From Elephas maximus indicus (lineage: Eukaryota > Chordata > Mammalia > Proboscidea > Elephantidae): 64,000 nucleotides of DNA. The notes under the pieces were generated by a model that saw nothing but the letters and a program-made list of their open reading frames with translations, did not search any database and was not told where the DNA came from. Where the stretch lies: NCBI RefSeq assembly GCF_024166365.1, contig NC_064821.1, forward strand, positions 47,085,093 to 47,149,092, read 5' to 3'. This document shows, one piece after another, positions 60,527 to 64,000 of this stretch. The translations under genes were made by a program, and so were the position numbers. How positions within the stretch are numbered: position 1 is the first letter of the stretch; every line of letters begins with the position of its first letter.

Positions 60527-61588
60527 GTTGCTGTGTGCCTAGTTCTTCACAGGCATTAAATCATTTAATGCTTATAACTACCCTCATGAGGTGGACAGTG
60601 CAGTATTGACAGGCAGGGTGTGGATTGGCAGGAAAAGACCAGACACACAGCTATTGTGAGATTCGATTACATTTCCAATTTAATTAGACAAAGATGCAGA
60701 ATTTTATTGGACTTGAGTGAGCCCCTCGGGATAGGAGCAGGTGCACTTATTTTAGTGCTCCTTTTCTTGATACTTTGGGTTCCTAATAGGGGTGTTTAAC
60801 TGCCAGTGACAGAGCCAGGCAAGGTAGGGCTTTCCGCCCCCTAATATGGAAAGTTCTTTTTTTTTGTTTTGTTTTGCCTAAACCACCATGTTTTTTATAC
60901 TGTGGTCTTGTATTACCATTTTGAAAGAATTTATACTGCAATCTGTATGCTTTCCTTTGAGATAGTATTTACTTATAATGGTTTCCGTTGATACTTAAAA
61001 CCAATCTCAGTATCTGTTAGACCACATCTTTATTCCAAGGAGAGAAAGCAGATTCAGAGCTCACATGGCCTTAAGCTGTCTAACATCTCTATGTCTTTTG
61101 CTTTGTGGAAAGCCTGTATCCCCACAGTTTATACCTAAGAATGAGTTGGGTCTAGGGACCATGATCACAAATGCCCTTCACCAGATTCTACCTGGGGCTT
61201 CCCTTCCTCAGGGATTACGCTCCTTTATTACCTCATGCTTAGTGTCTTGAAACCTGTTGTTTTCATATGTTTTGTCCATTGTTCAGTTGTTTGAGCCATG
61301 AAGGCAAATTCGGTCCGTGTTACTCCATCTGGCCAGAAGTAGAAGTCTGCTGTCTACGGTATTGATAAAGAGTAGTGGGGACCCTTCTAGAAATAGAGTG
61401 GGGCAGAACCCACCCAAACCACCTGGATACTACACAGGAAGCGAGAGATAGAATGGATGTCAGGGAGGCCCACCACAGTGTCCATCATAGGATCTTTTTT
61501 GTTTGGCAGAACGCATGTAAGTATTAAGGAGTAAATTAAATGGGAAAAAACAGTTACGTACACTCTGATAAATCAAATAGATGATTTT
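60527..61588. other. PER3 intron, unclassified
   Basis: 60535-60605 resembles a MIR piece (aaatcatttaatgcttataa). 60610-61480 may hold an old LTR-type element (attttattggacttgagtga) but I cannot support a call. Confidence 0.3.
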
Positions 61589-61786
61589 TTTCTTGTTTTT
61601 TTTAAATTGTGCTTTAAGTGAAAATTTACAAATCAAGTCAGTCTCTTATATAAAAACTTACATACACCTTGTTATGTATTCCTAGTTGCTCTCCCCCTAA
61701 TGAGATAGCACACTCCTCCTCTCCACCCTGTATTCCTCTTGTCCATTCAACCAGTTCCTGCCCCCCTCTGCCTTCTCATTGAAGCT
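61589..61786 (-). mobile_element. L1 3' UTR end, antisense
   Basis: T-run, then attgtgctttaagtgaaaat and tacaaatcaagtcagtctct, the same end as the L1 at 55584. Confidence 0.75.
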
Positions 61787-62219
61787 GTCAACTAGTAGGT
61801 TCTGGTCAAGCAGACTAGCGAATTGAAGTCAGCCAGACACAGGGTTGGAAGAACAGAAAGGCTTATTCACAGTTCGCAAACTGGGAAACAGGCAGGGTCT
61901 CATGACCGAAGGCTGCCAGCTCCCTGAATCAGGGCAGATTTGTTCCTTTAATAGGGAGTGACATGCATATGCATGAACAGTGAGGGGAGGATCTTAAGTC
62001 TTGTGATGAGTGCTAATTTTAGTGAATGGGTTTTTGGGCACAGCTCTAAAAATACTTTGCACAGCCCTGAAAAAATGGCAATGGCTCACTACTGCCACCC
62101 CAGGAAGGTCATATAGCGGGTGGATTTGGAGTCAGTGTGCCTAGCCTCTGCCTCCTGCCAGAAGACAAAAAACCTGAGGATTTGACCCATCATGGTAAAG
62201 TGCTGTAAAAGTTGTAACA
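61787..62219 (-). mobile_element. Possible solo retroviral LTR, antisense
   Basis: About 430 bp, tentatively bounded by TG and CA. On the minus strand it begins tgttacaacttttacagcac and near its end has aataagcctttctgttcttc, a poly(A)-signal-like stretch of the kind found in LTRs. No target duplication could be confirmed and no viral gene is attached. Confidence 0.4.
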
Positions 62220-62285
62220 AAAATGTAGGAAGAGTAGACTTTACTGAAAAACAACTATGGATGGCTAATAACCCTTAATCCACGT

Positions 62286-64000
62286 GTCTGTCAGTTTGTC
62301 GTACTGTGGGGGCTTGCGTGTTGTGCTGATGCTGGAGGCTATGCAACCAGTATTCAGATACCAGTAGGGTTGCCCATGGAGGACAGGTTTCAGCTGGGTT
62401 TCCAGACTAAGACAGACTAGGAAGGAGGACCTGGCAGTCTACTTCTGAAAAGCATTAGCCAGTGAAAACCTTATGAATAGCAGTGGAACATTGTCTGATA
62501 TAGTGCTGGAAGATGAGCCCCCCTCCCCAGGTTGGAAGGTACCCAAGAGATGACTGGGGAAGAGCTGTCTCCTCAAAGTAGAAAACCCCTCTGCCATCGA
62601 GTTGATTCCGACTCATAATGACCCTATGGGACGGGGTAGAACTGCCCCATAGAGTTTCCAAGGAGCACCTGGTGGATTCGAACTGCTGACCTTTTCGTTA
62701 GCAGCCGTAGTGCTTAACCACTATGCCACCAGGGTTTCCCCTCAAAGTAGAGTCGACCTTAGTGACGTGGATGGTATGAAGCTTTTGGGACCTTCATTTG
62801 CTGATGTGGCACGACTCAAAATGAGAAGAAATAGCTGCAAATATCCTTTAATAATTGGAACCTGGAATGTACAAAAGTATGAATCTAGGAAAATTGGAAA
62901 TCGTCAAAAATGAAATGGAACGCATAAACATCGATATCCTAGGCATTAGTGAGCTGAAATGGACTGGCATTGGCCATTTTGAAGTGGACAATCATATGGT
63001 CTACTATGCTGGGAATGACACCTTGAAGAGGAATGGTGTTGCATTCATTGTCAAAAAGAACATTTAAAGATCTATCCTGAAGTACGATGCTGTCAGTGAT
63101 AGGATAATATCCATACACTTAAAAGGAAGACCGGTTAATACGACTGTTATTCAAATTTATGCACCAACCACTAGGGCCAAAGCTGAAGAAATAGAAGATT
63201 TTTATCAGCTGTTGCAGTCTGAAATGGATTGAACATGCAGTCAAGATGCATTGATAATTGCTAGTGATTAGAATGGGAAAGCTGGAAACAAAGAAGGAGG
63301 ATCAGCAGTTGGAAAATATGGCCTTGGTGATAGAAACAATGCTGGAGATCGAATGATAGAATTTTGCAAGACCAACGGCTTCTTCATTGCAAATACCTTT
63401 TTTTACCAACATAAACAGCAACTACACACATGGACCTCGCCAGATGGCACACACAGAAATCAAATTGACTACATCTGTGGAAAGAGACGGTAGAAAAGCT
63501 CAATATCATCAGTCAGAACAAGGCTGGGGCCAACCGTGGAACAGACCATCAATTGCTCATATGCAAGTTCAAGCTGGAACTGAAGAAAATCAGAGCAAGT
63601 CCACGAGAACCAAAATATGACCTTGAGTATATCCCACCTGAATTTAGAGACCACCTGAAGAATAGATTAGACGCACTGAACACTAGTGACAGAAGACCAG
63701 ACAAGTTGTGGGATGACGTCAAGGACATCATCCATGAAGAAAGCAAGAGGTCATTGAAAAGACAGGAAAGAAAGAAAAAACCAAGATGGATGTCAGATGA
63801 GACTCTGAAACTTGCTCTTGAACGTCAAGCAGTTAAAATGAAAGGAAGAATTGATGAAGTAAAAGAACTGAACAGAAGATTTCAAAGGGCAGCTCTAGAA
63901 GACAAAGTAAAGTATTATAATGACATGTGCAGAGAGCTGGAGATGGAAAACCCAAACGGAAGAACACGCTCAGCATTTCTCAAGCTGAAAGAACTGAAGA
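62286..64000 (+). mobile_element. RTE1 5' part with endonuclease, runs off the window
   Basis: The only copy here with the 5' leader and endonuclease. Translated pieces: GTWNV, LGKLEIVKNEMERINIDILG, ISELKWTGIGHFEVDNHMVY, VIQIYAPTTRAKAEEIEDFY, matching apurinic-type endonucleases of the RTE/BovB clade. A frameshift near 62870-62910 and stops (for example after IVKKNI at 63065) make it defective. An AfroSINE lies in its leader. Confidence 0.92.
62583..62739 (-). mobile_element. AfroSINE, antisense, in the RTE1 leader
   Basis: Flanked by the exact 12-bp duplication cctcaaagtaga at 62571-62582 and 62740-62751. The insertion is therefore younger than this RTE1 copy. Confidence 0.95.

Noticed and set aside
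51020-64000. The next PER3 coding exon
   Set aside because: I looked for the stretch that follows VHVPPPE in PER3 and for a matching acceptor in phase, and found none. The exon is taken to lie beyond the window.

Overview
The window is nuclear DNA of an afrotherian mammal, most likely a paenungulate such as an elephant. Two split vertebrate genes with GT-AG introns are present, and the rest is packed with tRNA-derived AfroSINEs, RTE1-type LINEs that share the SINE tail, and L1, L2, MIR and MaLR elements. RTE1 and AfroSINE at this density are an afrotherian signature. The species call is inference from repeats, not a database match.

Layout. 1-2200: A/T-rich non-coding DNA, possibly the 3' UTR of CAMTA1, the gene I recall upstream of VAMP3 in other mammals. 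3690-4350: CpG island and promoter of VAMP3. 4068-14185: VAMP3 on the + strand, five exons, a complete 104-codon reading frame and a 3' UTR ending near an AATAAA at 14160. 14190-20950: intergenic DNA with a MaLR LTR, an inverted pair of RTE1 copies and a long L2. 20950-21800: CpG-rich PER3 promoter with two D-boxes, two E-boxes and three CCAAT boxes. 22052-51019: fifteen coding exons of PER3 on the + strand, giving the first 656 codons with every splice phase consistent. The C-terminal exons lie beyond the window. 51020-64000: one PER3 intron made largely of nested transposons, ending in a 5' RTE1 copy that runs off the window.

The two genes are neighbours but not partners. VAMP3 is a tail-anchored R-SNARE of recycling endosomes. 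PER3 is a PAS-domain circadian repressor, and its promoter carries the elements expected for CLOCK/BMAL1 and PAR-bZIP/E4BP4 control.

No new protein-coding system was found. The notable material is retrotransposon biology and structure: a young truncated L1 with a 120-bp 3' transduction and a 14-bp target-site duplication, lying inside a SINE that lies inside an older L1; a 36-bp SINE-tail insertion with its own 10-bp duplication; two copies of an internally deleted RTE1; a 42-bp purine-only minisatellite in a PER3 intron; and a perfect 20-bp hairpin 31 nt upstream of a PER3 exon.
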